Positions 44,780 through 57,612 of a stretch of 64,000 bases of DNA are shown in pieces. The stretch's first letter is position 1; each line of letters begins with the position of its first letter. A program made the translations under genes and the position numbers. The notes beneath the pieces were generated by a model. It saw nothing but the letters and a program-made list of their open reading frames with translations, was not told the origin of the DNA and ran no database searches. The DNA comes from Hydnum rufescens UP504. Its lineage: Eukaryota > Basidiomycota > Agaricomycetes > Cantharellales > Hydnaceae. The stretch spans positions 64,501-128,500 of the forward strand of contig MU129054.1 in NCBI GenBank assembly GCA_014904985.1, read 5' to 3'.

Positions 44780-45653
44780 CTTGAGCACAAGAAGAAGAAA
44801 TATCACAGAAGATGGACGACGAAGATCCTAAGTCGAGTATAGCAATAAGGTGACGAGGATTGCGACGGCGCTCGCGCCTAAATTTTGGGACTAGACAAGG
44901 CTCAAAGTAGGATAGTGACTCAACGCCGGAAGCAAACTTCCTCGATGAGGTAACCCCGGAATTGGATCTATTTCCTAACGGCAGCACGATCCCCTTCAAA
45001 CGAGCACAATCGCAAAGGCGTTCTGTGGGAAATAATGCAGCAAACTCACCACCCCGGGCTCCCGAGGTTCCAGGTCCTGAGTGCATAGAGCACCGCTCAC
45101 ACGACGTGCACTTGGAGCCCCGGCGCACCGAAGCATAACTGGGCCGTGGGAACCTTCCTGGTTCCATGAATGCCAATTAAGGCCAACTGGAGGCCTAATC
45201 GGTGTCGCACGCGCGTGTGGCTGAGTCTTAACTGTCACCACAAGTACTTGTCTGTTTGCAACCGGTTTGTCGGAGTGCACAAAATTCATAGGTGCTAGAG
45301 AGTCCTGCAAGATCAGTCAACAAGTGTAAATCATCAAAAGCAGTGAGAGACTTGACTCGGTTAATTATAAGGAGCAGGGATAAAAAGGGACTCGGGAAAA
45401 TATCTTCCCAAGTTTTTCGCAGGGGGCAGATCCGATCGAGCCATTCGGGAATGGTTGATCCCATGCGTCGACCTTTTCTCCCGCTGCCAGCCTTTACACA
45501 GCTTGTAGCAAGTATACACCACCATCGGTCTCAATCGTATCCAATTTCACGCTCTGAATTCCCTAGCTTTCATCCTATAGGCAAAAATGTTTCAAGTTCG
45601 CAAAAACAAGAGAAGCTGAAGACTCGGCCCTACAGGACTGCCAGTAAAATAAG
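44780..45653. other. Intergenic region without recognised gene
   Basis: Open frames exist on both strands (up to 143 codons) but show no recognised domain, and the minus-strand one runs into the eIF2-alpha leader. I see nothing that can be supported besides the presumed eIF2-alpha promoter. Confidence 0.4.
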
Positions 45654-45737
45654 TGACCTCGGTGTGACTTGAACACACAGCCTCCTGATGGCTAATGACT
45701 TGGAATCAGACGCGCTAGCCAATTGCGCCACGAAGTC
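45654..45737 (-). tRNA. tRNA-Trp (anticodon CCA) with a short intron
   Basis: On the minus strand the 84-base gene starts GACTTCGTGGCGCAATTGGC and ends CACACCGAGGTCA. The acceptor stem GACTTCG/CGAGGTC holds with one G-T pair. The D arm is GCGC/GCGC, the anticodon stem TCTGA/TCAGG has one wobble pair, and the T arm is GTGTG/CACAC with TTCAAGT. The loop reads TTCCAA with anticodon CCA, and about ten extra bases follow position 37, the normal place of tRNA introns. A TTTT Pol III terminator lies a few bases downstream (about 45,646). Confidence 0.9.
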
Positions 45738-45915
45738 CCGTAATATTTTGTCCCAGGAGGCTCTAAGAGGTTTTGGGTTCCCAAAGGTCCGAAGAACTTC
45801 TACACCATTAATATTCTTAGCCGCTGCGTACAAAGAATAAAATTTCAGAAACCAGGACCGAAGCTACAAGTTTCTTATATCTGTCGAACCAATTTTCACT
45901 ACTCAATACGGCGTC

Positions 45916-47385
45916 CTACGCATTGCCGGTCTTTGGCTAAGGGAAGAGATTAAGAATACCTGGTTGAGGCCAGCAGTGGAAATCGCCGCACCTTTGTTTC
46001 CTCTCCAACATCTCTGACAACGATAGAAATCGTCTCCATCTCGTCGCCCCTCTCTTTGAGCTCTTCTCTCCGTCGTTGATCCGGGACGTCCCAACTGTAC
46101 GATGCCCCAATCGCCATCTTTGTGCCTTCAGCGCTGAACGCAAGTGCACTCACCCCAGCTGGGAAAGCTGGGTATTGACGCAGCCGCTTCTTTGAGAAAT
46201 GGTCCCACACTGCGACTCTACCATCTGACCCTCCTGAAGCAAACGTGCCGTAACTAGAGGAGTTCAAAAATACGATACGAAAGTTAAAAACAAGCGACAC
46301 GAATTATTGGGGTCTGCATACATGGGATGGAAGGCCAGTGCGTTCACAGGATACACTACGTCGCCTTCCGGTGTGACTTGTCGATGACATTTGAAGGCAT
46401 ATTTCCGCGCCTGGACCTCTGGGGTTTCTTCGAAGAATTCGACTGATACTCGCCCCTCAACAGATCCCATGGCGAAACCTACGGTAACCACGGTAATAAG
46501 GAAACTTTCGCGCATCTACAACATTAAGGAAAGAGCAAGATATCCATTACCGGATCCATCAGGCATGCATGCTAGACTCGATGTGCCAAACTTCAGGGAG
46601 CTGACACGCTCTTGTGCTGGTGCCGCCATATTTCGTGTGTCATATATCTGTACCCGTCGTCCCGCGGTAGCAACCACCAGCGTGTTTTTTACAATGTCCA
46701 TGGCATAGACTCGCTCTGGTTGTTCATGCGAACTGATAAGAGACTTGGGGTTTCCTTGACGCGGGTCCCAGAGTTTCACGCTGCGGTCCCATGATCCAGT
46801 TATCAACGCGTCTGATCGAGACGAAGGGTTAGAAAAGGGTAGGATAGCAATTCCACGGAAACTGACTCAATTCTTGAGAATGTACCACCGAGGATACCCC
46901 TGCAGTGTGAGTCCCCAGCACGCGAATCTTTTCCGTGTTTAGATCCAATCTACCAATGTATTCATGTTCAGTTCCAGGACCCATCCAACTCATCCATTGG
47001 TAACTATTACCTTCGAACCCATGTATCTAGCCCTCCACTGTAGGCATATTGACCCCCTGGCTCGAAGGCGCAACCTAGCACCGCAGCACGATGTTGAAAT
47101 ACGGATTTCAGGGAATTATCAGCAAGATGATATAGCCGCACTTGCTAAAAAATGCACGAGGGAGCTAGTGAGTTGAGATTATCCAGAACGAAGGAATGGC
47201 TCACGCTGTCCCATGAAGAAACAAGCAAATGGTTGGAAGACACAGGTGAAAAATGGACCGCCGACACGCCATCAATGGGCGGCGACTCGATAGTCAATTG
47301 GTCTATGGGATGTAATACGAGAATAAGCCCCAGAACACGGCAAGCACGATGAAAAGAGGTTACCTTGAGCGCCTCCCATTGACAT
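45916..47385 (-). CDS. BUB3: Spindle checkpoint protein BUB3 (WD40)
   Basis: Bub3 is a seven-bladed WD40 propeller that recruits Bub1 and Mad3 to unattached kinetochores. The first exon is only 22 bases (ATG at 47,383-47,385, donor GTAACC). WD repeats follow: [36 protein letters not shown] (46,740-46,806), [15 protein letters not shown] and [16 protein letters not shown]. The Bub3-typical segment [14 protein letters not shown] / [11 protein letters not shown] is at about 46,380-46,470. An intron near the end (donor after 45,992, acceptor at 45,937) gives the C-terminus ETKPKTGNA and a stop at 45,916-45,918. Reading through that intron gives an unrelated tail. The related Rae1 is less likely, because the [10 protein letters not shown] block is Bub3-like. 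Confidence 0.88.
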
Positions 47386-47526
47386 TCGAGTTTGGGTCAA
47401 GTGACTCGGCAAGCACCGAGATTTGTTGGTCGCATGTCCACTTATGAGTAGGCAATTAACGTTTCGGCTAGGAGGTAGCCCTTTTTGCTCTATAAGTTTA
47501 TCTGGAAGAACCCTCGCTTCAAGCCA
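47386..47526. promoter_or_regulatory. 141-bp divergent promoter of BUB3 and the 2-oxoadipate dehydrogenase gene
   Basis: The two starts point away from each other, so this short interval drives a cell-cycle gene one way and a mitochondrial metabolic gene the other. No TATA box was found. Confidence 0.45.
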
Positions 47527-50500
47527 ATGTTTTCTGTCTTGCAGCGAACAGCGACCCGGCCGCTCCACCTATGGGGCAGGTCATTTTACCACGATGAGGC
47601 AGCATTTGGCTATCGATCTCCCAAACCTTACAGTCTCCTCGATTGTGAGTTTGCTCCTTGTTCACTGTGCATTGGTCCCCACCCGTTGTATCCGTTTAGA
47701 CACACCAGCCCAGTTGGTCAATAGGGCCCACAATGCTTCCCTACTCCGTCTAGTAGACTCCTTTCGTATACATGGCCACAGGGCCGCAACCATAGATCCC
47801 CTGGATTTGTTGCAGCGCGAAGAGATTGCTGCTCTTAATCCATCTCGGTACGCGCTGGATGATCCGAACAAAACATACAACGTAGATGGCATTCTCTGGA
47901 CGGGTGGACTGGACAATATATCTTCCAATGAAGGCTCCCCTGCAGTTTGGCTTTCATTGGACCAGATCGTGCACCATTTGCGTTCAGTCTACACCGGTCG
48001 CATATCATTTGAATATATGCATTCTCCATACAAGAGTGAGCGATTGTGGTGGTCCCATCTCTTGGAATCCCTGCCTGCCTTGTCCTCACCTTCAAACTCA
48101 CACTTGGACGATGCTGCAAAGAAAAGAGTCTGGGGCCTTATGGCGCGGAGTGAAACATTTGATCATTTCCTCCAGGAAAAGTTTCCGTCGTTGAAGCGCT
48201 ACGGCCTTGAAGGGGCAGAATCGATGCTGCCAGCTCTTGATACTCTGTTCCATGTAGCATCCAATGGTGAATGAAAGGCGGAGAAGCAATCGAGAGACAC
48301 CCTAACGTCATTTTGCAGCCGGCGTCGAAAACATCGTCCTCTGTATGCCTCATAGAGGTGCGCTCTTAGAACAGCATCCTGACTGACATTTCATTTTTCT
48401 GAATGAAGAATCGGTGCAGGGCGTCTGTCGCTCTTGACTGATCTCCTCCAGTATCGTCCGGTCGCCCTCTTTCACAAGATCAAGGGTGGCTCCGAGATAC
48501 CAGATAACTTGCATGCGACTGGGGACGTGATCAGCCATCTTTGTAAGTACCTCTCCCTTGGAGTGGGGATTCCCAGCCAACGTCGCTGCGCGATTCTAGC
48601 TAGCACTCCGACACTAATATACGACGGGAAACGCATACATGTATCTCTCCTTCAGAATCCTTCTCATCTAGGTACGGATTCAGGTTTATAGGACTATTGC
48701 GCTTAATTCACCGCCTTCGCAACCCCATGTGAACTCGCAGAGGCGATCAATCCCGTTGCCCTTGGGAAGACACGTGCAAAACAACTTGCCTTGATGAAAG
48801 ACACCGACCCCGAATGTTCTCTGGGGGACAGGGTGATGTGTGTACAAATGCATGGCGATGCGGCGTTTACAGGACAAGGGGTGGTGATGGAAAGCCTGGG
48901 TCTAAGTGAGTGATATATCATCTGGCATAATGCTTCTCTTATTGTGCCGAAGGCAATCTGCCGCATTATACATCTGGGGGAAGCGTGCATATCGTCGTTA
49001 AGTGAGTATAATTCCAACCCCAAGCCCCTACTGTGTTTGATTGTTGGCCGCTCTTAGCAACAAGTTAGTATCATCGTATTGTACGGAAGACCTCTGCTCA
49101 CGGAACCCGTAGTATTGGCTATACCACCCCTGCATCAAGCGCTCGATCGTCCCTTTATTCTTCGGATATTGGGAAAATGATAAACGCCCCAATCCTTCAT
49201 GTAAACGGTGACCACCCAGAAGGTGTGTATACCTAATTCAGGACAAATGTTCCCGGCTTTAAATCACCCGCCGCAGATGTTGTACGCGCAATCAAGACTG
49301 CCTTCAATTATAGGAACTTCTTCCGGAAGGTGAGCCGTTCGTTTCTCAAGTCATGCTCACACGAAGAGTTCTTGTTCTCATTCCTCCCAGGACGTTATTA
49401 TCGATCTTATCACGTATCGAAGATGGTGTATATTGCTGGTCCATGTGATAACTCTTGAAACTTGCTTGCTAATCCTTGGCATTCTTAGGGGACATAACGA
49501 GCTGGACGAGCCCTCATTTACCCAACCTTTAATGTACAACAGAATTCGGAGCCGGAAGAGCGTTCCTAGCCTTTATGAAGAAAAGCTGATCGTAAGTTCT
49601 CGTGGCATACTCATCTTATACCGCGATTATGCTTAGGGCTTTCTAAGACTGAAGAAATCATCAGTTCCACCGAGGCCACAACTGAACGTGCTGCGTACAA
49701 AGAACATCTTGAAAACCATCTCAAAGCTGTCGATGGGTATATGCCGTCTGCTGATATGCTTCGCGGACAGTGGTCAAGGATGGTCTGGCCAGGCTCCCGG
49801 GAGGCGTTGAAATGTAAGGATCCTGAGACAGGTGTTCCCCTTGAGGAACTACGTGAAATTGGAAGGGCAAGCGTCCAGATACCCGTCGGCTTCGTGAGAG
49901 AAGCCCTTGCGGAGATTTCACACTCCCCTGCTAATTTTTCCTGATTATTCGACCCAGGAACTACACCCTCGTCTTCAGCGACACGTTTCCTCTCGCATTA
50001 GAAGCATCGAGTCAGGTCAAGGAATAGATTGGAGTACGGCAGAGGCAAGGGAGATTGCTCGAATGTAGATCTGACAACGCATGACATCCTCCCTCTCTGA
50101 AGGCCTTATCTTTCGGAACTTTACTTCGTGATGGATTCGATGTTCGTATCAGTGGACAGGACGTGGGACGTGGGACTTTTAGTCATCGGTGCGCCATTTC
50201 GTCAACTGGATGGCGCATTTCCCTTTTGAACGATACCATTGTCAGGCATGCCATGCTTGTTGACCAGCAAACCGAAAACGTTATAGTTCCTCTCAATAAT
50301 CTTTCACAGACCAACAAGTTGGAGCTCGCCAACAGCTCCCTCAGTGAAATGGCAGTCCTTGGAGTGAGTAGATCTGTGTGGCTCGGCGTTGCAGCGTATG
50401 TGATGTACAGCTCTAGTTCGAGTGGGGAATGAGCTGGGGAAATCCAAATCTATTGCCAATTTGGGAGGCCCAATTTGGTGATTTCTTCAATGGTGCACAG

Positions 50501-51494
50501 GCAAGTCTCAGCTAAACTTGGAGATGGGTATTCTTCGGACTCACACGCCTCATAGGTCATCGTAGATACGTTCGTCACCTCGTCCCAAAGTGAGCATGGG
50601 ACTGGGACTATCCGAACTTGTCATTCTGACTCAGGGCTGTTTTTTCTCTAGCCAAGTGGCTCAAACAGAGTGCATTGGTAATGCTTCTGCCTCACGGCCT
50701 CGATGGTGCTGGGCCGGAGCATTCATCCTGTAGGATTGAGCGTATGTTGCAGGTGTGTTTCCCCCACCCTCCATGTTGTAATCTTGGTGAATATCCAGGC
50801 TGCCCTCTCAGTTGACCAATGATCCATATGAGTATCACGAGGCTCCCATCGACGTTAATGTGCACGTTGTGAATCCGACGACGTCTGGACAGTACTTCCA
50901 CTTGCTTCGCCGGCAACTGAAGCGCAACCATCGCAAGCCACTGATCGTGGCCTCACCCAAAGGCTTACTACGCTTTGGTGTATGTTCACGCCAGCTATCG
51001 AAGATCGTGCCGGAACTGACTCATAAAATGCGTAGCCTTCAACCTCTACTCTGCAGGACCTTGGGCCTGGGACCAAGTTCCATCCAGTGCTGGCGACCCT
51101 TCCGTCTAATCTTCGGAAAATAATCCTTGTATCGGGGAAGGTTTACTACGACCTTTTGCGGGAGATCCAAATCCGTTCTCTTCAAGCAGAAATCGGCCTT
51201 GTCAGGCTCGAAGAGATCTGCCCCTTCCCGTTCAAGCCACTAGCGGAAACGCTTCAAACTCTGACTTCTGAGACATCAAACCTTCCCGAGATATGTTGGG
51301 TGCAAGAAGAAGCCCGTAATCAAGGTGCTTTCGGATATGTTTCGCCTCGTATCTCAGCGGTACTGGAAAAGCTTGGGTGGGAGGGAGCCCGACTGAGATA
51401 TGTGGGGAGACGAGAATCGGAGGTACCAGCCGTCGGCGTACCGTCCATGCACGCTCAAGAGAAGAACGACATCATTCAGGGTGCTTTGCTGTAA
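47527..51494 (+). CDS. DHTKD1: 2-oxoadipate dehydrogenase E1 (DHTKD1-like, OGDH family)
   Basis: This thiamine-diphosphate enzyme decarboxylates 2-oxoadipate from lysine and tryptophan breakdown inside mitochondria. The ATG at 47,527 starts an arginine-rich targeting peptide ([17 protein letters not shown]). Signatures follow: [39 protein letters not shown], the ThDP region with [45 protein letters not shown], and the final [13 protein letters not shown]. The pattern around KGGSEIPDN and the short N-terminus fit DHTKD1 better than the main 2-oxoglutarate dehydrogenase. Around 20 introns are likely. The ThDP asparagine pair is completed by a six-base micro-exon (49,058-49,063). No inactivating change was seen. 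Confidence 0.85.
49058..49063 (+). other. Six-base micro-exon of the 2-oxoadipate dehydrogenase gene
   Basis: The exon CAACAA lies between acceptor CTCTTAG and donor GTTAGT. The preceding exon ends GTCGTTAA|GTGAGT and the following begins TATTGGCTATACC after CCGTAG. Only with these six bases does the reading give VVNNNIGYTTP, matching the invariant ThDP/magnesium-binding asparagine motif (VNNQ-GYTT) of the family. Skipping it would remove two residues and keep the frame. Confidence 0.7.
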
Positions 51495-51699
51495 TCACCT
51501 TACTTTCCTGTCTTAACCTGGCCATCATTGCCTGTACAATACGCGCTCCATACATATGTCAGGGTATAACAATCATGAGTGTTATCTTGAATACAGGGAG
51601 GATGCTATATGAAGATGTCGAATATGGACAATATACAACGTAGAGGTTAAGACAGCGAGGGAAACGCAGTTAATAGAAAGGGTAAATAGAGATTATAGT

Positions 51700-54271
51700 T
51701 TAATTCTCTTTATTTAATGTCATTTCAGCCACTGCACGTCTCATACCACTAGTGTCTGTCCAACTGGCCCTACGAAGTGAATTGCCGCCGAGCAATGGCT
51801 CTGCTGCCATAGTCCGTTTGACAGATGGCGGAAGAATGCGCGGGGCACCATTAGCAGGAGACGAGCTCTTCGCACGCAGGCCCAGAGACATCGGCGAATT
51901 GAGCAATTCTAATGCGGGGCCAAATGCTGTTACTTTGGCCGGCTCATCCGCATCGGCGGGGATCGAAGTCCCTCGGCTGGAACCAGAGATGTGTTTCCCA
52001 TTGATGCGAGGCGAGGAGTTTTGAGAGCTCACGGCTGTGCCCTCAGAAATACTCGAAACCGTCCGATGATCTGAAGCAAGCGGACTGCGAGGAGGCTCTA
52101 CACCAGCGAAATAGTCCTGAGGCTCTGAACCACTGAGAAGGGGTGGAAAATAGCCAAAAGTATGAGAGTCATGGCGAGGCGACGCTGGGATGGGTGGTAC
52201 AAAATATTGAGGAGAATGCTGGGGCTGGGGTGTCATTATGCCGAGTGATATATGAGATCCATCGAATGGCTTGCGCGTAGATGATGGCTGCTGTTGTTGT
52301 TGCTGTTGCGATGGAACATGTATTGGCGCCCCGGGAGCTGGGTTCAGGAACGGATTGAAAAAGGTTATCGGCGGAGAAAACGGTCCAAGACCAGGGGAGA
52401 GGAAGTGATGGGCAAGAGGCGGGGTAGATACCTATCGAAACCCTAAGTGGCACATCAAGATGATATTGCAATCATCACTCACTGGTGCATGGAACGTGAA
52501 GCCAGGCATGGACGGCGTCATCGGGGGTAGACCCCGTGTCAGATGTGGGGACATGGGATTAGGCAGCGTAAATTGATGAGAAGGAAGGGTTATCGTTCCA
52601 GGGGCGCGGGAGTTTCCCGTCTGTGTCGGCGGGGCGGGCCTCGGTCCTGCGATAGGAGGTTCAGGGGCCCTTGACACTCGATGATCAATCATGTTTGGAA
52701 CATTTGTCATCGAACCCGGGGACAAAACACGGGCAGGTGCTGCAGTTACACGATCATTTGTTGGAGTGAGGGCGTTCTTTCGTCCTGGAGGCGGTAATTT
52801 TGGCGGAGTCGGTAACGACCGCTGTACATGTTGATGATATTGCTGATGACGTGGTGTAGGAGGGGGAGGCTGACCACGACTGTGTGTAAATTCATGCTGA
52901 GGTTGGGGTCTAGAGGCATGAGGGGGATATGGGTCGAAGGGTGAGCTCGGCTGCGACGAGAAACCAAAATGTGGGGACTGTGGGAGAGCGACATAGTGCC
53001 CGGTATGAATTTGGGGATCCGCAATGGACTGCTGCTGTGCCGGAAGGATAGGCGGACCTCCAAGGGGAGTGACTGGCTGAGAAGAAGTTTCGGATTGACT
53101 GAATTTGTCGTGATGGACCTTAAGGACCCGGCCATTGTATTCATATCTATATCTCGACAATAAATTCGAGTACTATCGGGACCTAAAGTTCACGCGTACC
53201 CGTTGAACATTGTTACCGCAGTCGCTGCATCAGCATCATTGGCGAATAATACGGTTCCGAATCCTCTGGATCGGCCATCCGGGCCCAATGCCACGTCGGC
53301 ACGGACAATTTGACCAGCAGATCGGAACAGGTCTTTGAGGTCCTGCCATTGACAATGAAAGGGTAACTATATGGAATCCATTTCAGCTAACTTCATTAGG
53401 GCACAAGTAGACTCTACAAACGTTTCCAACGAACAAATTCCTTCCGGGTCCCATACCATTCGAGACGAGGCCGTGAGATATCAAATTAACAGGATTGTTC
53501 AATGGAGGAGAAACCGAGATTCCAGATAAGCTGGGGGGACCATTGCTTAATCGAGGACTTGAGGAATCAGACACGAAGGCACCGTTTACGGGGGGTATGA
53601 ATGCCATAGGGTACATCATAGGCCCTGCGTTATGATTCTTCGGGAACTGGATTACGTTCATAGGATTGGATAAATCAAGATCGGGAGGAAGCCTATCTGC
53701 CCGGACTTCTAATGTTCGCGTCTGCCACGGGAAGCCATTGAACATTTCTGCATTGACCGACTGAGCAAGGACCTACATAAAAATCACGACGGTCACATAC
53801 CTATAGCTCTGGCGGCATCCTCAGTGGTGGCCAGGAGTACAGTACCATAGCCCCGGCTGCGATTATCAGGCCCGAGGCTCACATCCGCCCGAAGGACAGT
53901 CCCTGCCTTCCGGAACAGATCCTTGAGATCTTGCCAACGCACTCGATACGGAAGCTGTGAAAGGCTCCATTGGATATTTCAGAATCTTCAGAAACCACGT
54001 AATAAAAGGCGTACGTTTCCTACGAAGAGTTGAGTTCTTGTATCACGGGCGGGCGGCAAATGCGAATTGATCGATGATGTGGCTGCTTGAATGACTGCTT
54101 CAATATCTATGCTTGACGGCGTGGCGGGGATTGGTTGCGAGACGTTAGAGCCAGATGGAAGGGGAGAGGCTGCCTTAAGTTTCAGACATGTCAGTCTCCG
54201 CCTGTAGAATTCGCCTCATGTGGGAGCACTTTACCCACCGCACTGGAATGAATAGAGGTGAAAGACGACAT
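51700..54271 (-). CDS. RNA-binding protein with two RRM domains and a long disordered tail
   Basis: The ATG at 54,271 opens a short exon (MSSFTSIHSSA). Two RRMs are visible. The first is near 54,050-53,720 (RNP2-like LFVGN, WQDLKDLFRKAG, VLRADVSLGPDNRSRGYGTV). The second is at about 53,450-53,110 (NLFVGN, WQDLKDLFRSAGQIVRADVA, GRSRGFGTVLF). Both RNP1 motifs keep the RG(Y/F)G core, as in the yeast Gbp2/Hrb1 type. The remaining ~450 residues are proline-, glutamine- and serine-rich, without a domain. Exact function is unknown; mRNA binding in nucleus or cytoplasm is the fair inference. Five or more introns are present. The stop is at 51,700-51,702. It converges on the 2-oxoadipate dehydrogenase gene, 205 bases apart. 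Confidence 0.8.
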
Positions 54272-54382
54272 GGTAGGCGCTCAGCGCGAGTTCTGAGAGA
54301 TATTCAGCCGAAATAAGGTGCCCAGCTAGTCCCCAAATCAACCCAGAACAGAAGGACAGAGAATGGTAAACGCCGAGAAAGG
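54272..54382. promoter_or_regulatory. 111-bp divergent promoter (RRM gene and UBE3D-like gene)
   Basis: The interval between two opposed start codons must hold both promoters. No TATA box is obvious. Confidence 0.4.
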
Positions 54383-57300
54383 ATGGCGGGTTGCGGAAGC
54401 AAAGTTGATCTTTCTCACTCCGCTTCTGCGGAACTTGGCCCTGCTTGTATGGCGACTCTCGCGGAAGCTAGACCATCCCTTGCAGCGACGAGCCTGGGGG
54501 ATATTATCGATGGCCCGATTCCTTCGCCATTTCCGACAAGTACTTTCTCCACTGTATACACACTGGACGCTGTGCCACTCGTACCGCACACACCGATGAA
54601 CGTCGAAGGACGCTCTGATAATGTGGGTCCAATCATGTGCCATGAAACATACATCCTGATCATGAGGAAGCAGGACCAGAATCAGAAGCTACTGTTGGCT
54701 GCACTGACTGCAGCGCAACGATCATGCCTGATCGCATTGAACACACTAATAGCTCCATACTCCTCTAGTTGGTGCCCAATACCTACTGGATCTACCAAGG
54801 AACCTCTGGCGGTATCTACTGTCTTGTGCACCATCTTATCCAATTTATCCTACTCCGCATACCCCTCGCCAGACACTACATCGGAGACCATTCTGCTTGT
54901 GGAACTTGCTAAAAGGATCGCGACAATTACTGATTCCGGTTCATTATCATTGGAAGATGCTCATTTCGCTTCGGCGTTGGGATCATTCCTGTCTTATTCG
55001 AATCGCATATTCCTGCTGTCCCCCGACGCTTCTCACGGTGCATTTGGTATCCCTCTGGAACCAGCTGATGCCTTTGAATCCCTTTATGAGAACCTTTTGA
55101 CTCTTCGATCTAACCGGGCGATGGAACGAATATCTACTCCGCACGAGTCTTCAGTGACCGCCGTGGACAGGGCTATCGCGTGGAGTGGTATCGATGACAG
55201 CGTAAATGTGTTGCTTGTTTCGTGTCACCAACGCATGGGTCGTCGTGCCTCAATGCAGTTGTATCCGGATTCCGATATCCTCCCTGAGTACGAGGGTGAT
55301 CCTCCATCCTATGTGCCTTCAACTACCTCCGAAAAAGATATCCCAGCGCCGCATACTCGTCCAAGTACCCATCCCCTGTCCATGCAATCTACCTCTTCCG
55401 AGAAGTCGCGCCTGGACTTGGAGAACATCACGTCAGCTATTGACCGAGTCTATTCCTTGATTCCCCAGATCCATACGCAGCGTGTGGAACTTGGTCCCGC
55501 GAAACAGGAAGAATTGGAATTCGCGCGACTATGGGGAGCGGTATTAAAGATGGGTGATCGACTGGAGCACCAGCGAGCCGAGCGCGCCGAGATGACCAAA
55601 TCTCCTACGCCAACCAATTTGAAAGGCAAAGCAAGGGCCGAGGATGCTGAAGATCTAGATGGGCTGATGGATCTTATCAACCGATCTCAGCGCAGCAGAA
55701 TGCTGGAACAACGAGTGGCAGTTCCATATGACCTGAAGCTTCGACGCCCAGTTGTTGATTTAGGCACTCGTTTCGTCGCCGAATATCATGGGAATCTGGG
55801 CACCGTTCAGGTTTGTGTCGAGGTGGGCGAAATTGTCGGTCTGTCACCTTGGAGTGCAGATGTATTGCCTGGGGTGACAGGCGCCTCCAGTGAGCTTACT
55901 CTGCGTCGTGAAGGACGCGACGTTGCTACCATTCATCTCCCGATATCTGTACCACCTTCTCCCGTTGACGTTACGGTCCAAGGCGATTTGGAGATGAAGA
56001 TTCAAGGCCCTCGAATTGCCCCCTTCACCACAAGCAATTCAGACCCATACATGCCACTCGATGCCACTCGCTTGGCAACTATGTCACCCACTTCCTTCAT
56101 ATGCTCATCTTGCACATTGCCTCTGATCCATTTCGCCATTGACAACCTTCAATATATCGATCTTCCATCAGAGCACTGGGCAGAATTGGTGGAATCTTGG
56201 ATGTGTCACCCGAATCAGAAACTATCTGGATCTATCATGAAACGTGGAAGGGGCGGCTTCTCACCTTCCCGTTCGCAGGTCCTCGTCGGAGGTAGCTATG
56301 TTCTTTTCCATCAGAGCTCCGTGGTGGAGAGCAATATAAGAATTGCCGGGGTAGTGGAGGTGTGTATTTGTTTCACTTGATCTTTGGCTCCAACCCTCGT
56401 CTCGGGCAAAAAGAAAGCCGTCGCCGGATCCATCCACCGGTGGTCGTCGTTTTTTCATGCGTTGCCGTCGTGCGAAAGAGTAGCCACATCTGGCGTCACT
56501 CGTGTCCGCGATAGCCGTGTTGAAGAAAGTGCGACAGCATCACAATGCTTACGACTGATACCATATGTCCAAAATCAATATACCTTGTTAACAACTCCGA
56601 TGCGAAGAGGTTCATCCATCTGGAGCTACCTTCGGGGAGACAAATGTTTTATCAATTCCGTTCTTTCCGCTGTACTTTCCTTGTTTTGTGGCTCTGTACC
56701 GTTCGGTATCAACCGGTTTTGAGCGATATCTGACTCTTGTTTGGCCTTTGATAGAGTGATGCATGGTGCCGCATCCAGTGCGTTTGTGGAGCCAATGTTG
56801 GGGGTTGCAAAAGTCCCTTGGGAGACAACATACGCATATATCGCTTTGCGAAATATTCGGCTTGCCCGCTGACTCCCTCTTCTCTGTAAGATATGCATCC
56901 TGTCAAACTATGATCCAAACGAATGACGATTCACATTTTAGTGTGGTTCGCCTTCCGATCCCAGCGTGCGTCGTTGCAGATATGTTGGAGTTCGTGCAGG
57001 CGCACGCAACTTATCGATTTGCTATTCGAGACGAAGAGGATGAAAAAATCCGTGTCTTTGTCAGTCTAATTTTTCTGTGGTGTTACAACACAACCCCTTA
57101 AGGCGGAAGTCCCGTTGCAGATTTGGCTATTCAATCCGTCTCTGCATTTGACCCACGGCGTCTGGAATCAACCTACAGGGCAGAAGCCTATCGTAGTGCA
57201 CGCAGCAAAAGTTTTTTTCAAACTGGCTGATCCTACAGAAAACGCGGATCTTTCCAGGTAAAGACCCCAAGATTGGCTTTCCCCGACCGGCCCTCACTCA

Positions 57301-57482
57301 CTTGGCCCAATGTGTCTAGCTTGCAAACCACATACCCCGAGTTCACTCAAGCCGAACATCTCGTATATCCTCTTGATGTTTGCACTTCGCTTGCCATCGC
57401 ACTTCGGGAGAGTAATATGGCATATCCACCTTCTCGCCGTACTTTAAACGGATTAGATATGGGCTGGCTTCAAAGAGACTGA
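54383..57482 (+). CDS. UBE3D-like protein (HECT-like E2-binding) with long N-terminal extension
   Basis: A single long frame (54,383-56,380, 665 codons) starts at ATG and carries an uncharacterised N-terminal part. Its last third matches the UBE3D family: a cysteine pair in ICSSCTLPLI, then YIDLPSEHWAELVESWMCHP and GGSYVLFHQSSVV. The family's C-terminal blocks are downstream: VVADMLEFVQAHATYRFAIR (about 56,976), QIWLFNPSLHL (57,120), and the end SNMAYPPSRRTLNGLDMGWL with a stop at 57,480-57,482. UBE3D binds the E2 UBCH10 and acts as a HECT-like ligase. The exons between 56,370 and 56,940 could not be resolved: several frames are open in part but none gives the expected CxxC block cleanly. The N-terminal extension may be a fused second domain, or a fungal-specific region. 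Confidence 0.75.
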
Positions 57483-57612
57483 AACGCCCTCCCATCCATC
57501 TAATTTAATTAGCTCTTAGCGCATTTTGGCTTTGTGGATACCCCAGACGATAGTCCTTGAATTTTAATTATACATGCAGAATCGAAGGGCAATAACTACT
57601 GGCATTGCATAC

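Noticed and set aside
44745..45176. 143-codon minus-strand frame
   Set aside because: It overlaps the start of eIF2-alpha on the same strand in another frame, with no recognised domain.
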